Origin: Actinomycetota bacterium
GTDB lineage: Bacteria > Actinomycetota > Thermoleophilia > Gaiellales > Gaiellaceae
DNA: 6,331 nt
Direction: 5' to 3'
Assembly (NCBI GenBank): GCA_013694685.1
Contig: JACDBY010000162.1
Coordinates: 1 to 6,331, forward strand
Shown piece after piece: positions 5,151 through 6,331 of the stretch. Below the pieces are notes generated by a model, which saw only the letters and a program-made list of their open reading frames with translations, made no database searches and was not told the DNA's origin. Position numbers and translations under genes: made by a program. Positions within the stretch are counted from its first letter, which is position 1. Each line of letters opens with the position of its first letter.

Positions 5151-6158
5151 CCTCGGCTCGCGGGCGACGTCGGCCACGGCGAGCTGGAGCTCTAGCTCGG
5201 GCGCGAGGCGGCTGCCGCCCTTCAGCGCGTGGTCGAGGCGCGCCAGACGCGTCGTCGCGTCGCGGAGCTCCTCCACCGAGAACTCCTCCGCCTGTCGGGC
5301 GAGCTTCTGCGCCGGGTAGGGCTTTAGTCCGAGCTTCGTCGCGGCCTCCTTCGACCGGTGGCCCGACTCGAGGAGCGCCTTCATCCGCGTCAGCTTGCCG
5401 AGGTGTCCGCCGAGCAGTCCGGCGAGACCCGCGACTCCGCCGCGCGCCGCACCGTCGGCCCGGTCGAGCATCGCCTCCATCGCGGCGAGCGCAGCGCCGA
5501 TGTCACGTCGGCCCCACGCGTCGGTGAGCTCCCACGGAGGGATCTCGCTCGTCACCACGGCCACGCGGCGAACTTCGTCGACGCCGATCGGCTCGCCGTC
5601 CGCCCAGATCGCGAGCTTGTCGATCTCTAGGGCGAGCGCGAGCTTGTCCTCGCCGGCGCACTCGACGAGCGCGTCGACGGCCTCCCGCTCGATCTTCACG
5701 CCGCGCTCGGCGAATCCCTTCGCGACCCACTCGCCGATCTTCTTCCGGTCGACCTCCCAGACGAGGACGTCGCCCGCGGCCCGGCACGCCTTCGCCAAGG
5801 CGGAGTCCTGCTTCAGCTCCTCGGCGACAAGGCAGAGCACCGTCCCCGGCGCGGGTGCGCGGAGGTACGCCACGACGGCCTCGACGTCCGCCGCCTTCCA
5901 GGCGCCCGTGAGCCTGCCACGATCGTCCTTGCGCCCGTCGATCTCGGTTACGAGGACGAGCCGCTCGCCGAGGAGCAACGTGCCCGCATTGCAGGAGCCC
6001 ACGACGTCCACGCCGCTGACGCCTTCCTTGCCGGCGGCGCCGAGCCGCTCGATCGACCCGGGGTCGAAGCGGGCACGGAGCCGCGCGAGCGCCAACTCCA
6101 CTTTCGGGCGGTCGTTCCCGATGATCAGGTAGACGGGCTTCAACTCGCTCGTCGCCAT
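5148..6158 (-). CDS. holA: DNA polymerase III subunit delta (clamp-loader wrench)
   Basis: This 336-residue cytoplasmic protein is the delta subunit of the clamp-loader complex, which opens the beta sliding clamp for loading onto primed DNA. Family features are the beginning KPVYLIIGNDRPKVELAL (7-24), the middle segment DKLALALEIDKLAIWADG (171-188), ELTDAWGRRDIGAALAAME (210-228) of the collar domain, and the end LDHALKGGSRLAPELELQL (308-326). Length is close to the usual 330-345. The ATG at 6158-6156 has TAGGG about nine bases upstream; a TTG at 6167 is in frame but has no proper spacing. It follows comEC by 23 bases in the same direction, an arrangement common in many bacteria, so the two probably form an operon. 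It converges on rpsT. The family is poorly conserved in sequence, so the call rests on overall pattern plus the comEC and rpsT neighbours. Confidence 0.9.
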   Translation of the reverse strand: MATSELKPVYLIIGNDRPKVELALARLRARFDPGSIERLGAAGKEGVSGVDVVGSCNAGTLLLGERLVLVTEIDGRKDDRGRLTGAWKAADVEAVVAYLRAPAPGTVLCLVAEELKQDSALAKACRAAGDVLVWEVDRKKIGEWVAKGFAERGVKIEREAVDALVECAGEDKLALALEIDKLAIWADGEPIGVDEVRRVAVVTSEIPPWELTDAWGRRDIGAALAAMEAMLDRADGAARGGVAGLAGLLGGHLGKLTRMKALLESGHRSKEAATKLGLKPYPAQKLARQAEEFSVEELRDATTRLARLDHALKGGSRLAPELELQLAVADVAREPR

Positions 6159-6181
6159 CTCCGTCAACCCTACTCACCGGC

Positions 6182-6331
6182 TCACCGCTCGGATCGCACC
6201 GTCAACTCGGAGCCATTCGACTCGACCACGACGCGCCCGTCCTCGTCCGTTCGCCAGGTGCGGAGCCCGCGGTCGGCCGCGAGTGCGGCAACCGTCTCGG
6301 GCCGCGGGTGGCCGTAGTCGTTGTCCTCGCC
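6182..6331 (-). CDS. comEC: ComEC-type DNA uptake protein, C-terminal 49 codons, cut by the right edge
   Basis: The minus-strand frame from the edge reads GEDNDYGHPRPETVAALAAD, then RGLRTWRTDEDGRVVVES, and stops at TGA (6184-6182). The pattern N-YGHP-PE-L---G and R-D-DG-V matches the extreme C-terminus of ComEC/Rec2, where the metallo-beta-lactamase-like domain ends. ComEC is the membrane channel through which single-stranded DNA enters during transformation; the C-terminal domain is thought to degrade the second strand. Only the tail is visible, so integrity of the channel cannot be judged. Its position directly upstream of holA agrees with the usual comEC-holA order. Confidence 0.82.
   Translation of the reverse strand, partial: GEDNDYGHPRPETVAALAADRGLRTWRTDEDGRVVVESNGSELTVRSER

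Noticed and set aside
5395..6132. Plus-strand open frame of 245 codons opposite holA
   Set aside because: It is Ser/Arg/Ala-rich shadow sequence with no motif, while holA on the other strand fits its family and neighbours.
6159..6167. TTG start of holA three codons upstream
   Set aside because: AGGG lies directly against the TTG with no spacing, while the ATG at 6158 gives the usual short N-terminus before KPVYLI.

Overview
This 6.3 kb window is GC-rich (about 70% by eye) chromosomal DNA from a bacterium, most likely a deep-branching actinobacterium such as Thermoleophilia (Gaiellales or Solirubrobacterales type). That placement rests on base composition, GTG starts, and the order comEC - holA - rpsT - murJ - lepA; it is inference from memory of such genomes, not a database result. 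There are eight genes, two of them cut by the window edges. I see no tRNA, rRNA, CRISPR array, transposase or phage gene.

Layout, left to right. The N-terminal part of lepA (elongation factor 4) runs leftward out of the window from 436. A 142-base divergent spacer (437-578) follows, holding a palindrome in front of lepA and a TATAGT box in front of the next gene. Two rightward genes come next: a small YunG-like protein of unknown function (579-1019) and a stand-alone LanC-like protein with an intact zinc site (1046-2230). A 156-base convergent spacer (2231-2386) holds short palindromes but no gene. Leftward again are a class I SAM-dependent methyltransferase (2387-3145) and the lipid II flippase murJ (3178-4794), probably one transcript. 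murJ is divergent from rpsT (ribosomal protein S20, 4856-5128), whose likely promoter reaches into the murJ start. rpsT converges on holA (DNA polymerase III delta, 5148-6158) with a tight hairpin between the two stop codons. The window ends with the last 49 codons of comEC (6182-6331), upstream of holA in the same direction.

The household genes (lepA, murJ, rpsT, holA, comEC) look ordinary for their families. The less ordinary part is about 437-3145: the YunG-like/LanC-like pair and perhaps the methyltransferase sit between murJ and lepA like a small accessory islet. No lanthipeptide precursor, dehydratase or transporter is visible, so the LanC-like protein probably does not make a lanthipeptide from this locus. 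The pairing of a possible Cys-His-Asp protein with a thiol-activating zinc protein is the best candidate here for undescribed biology, but it is a hypothesis only.
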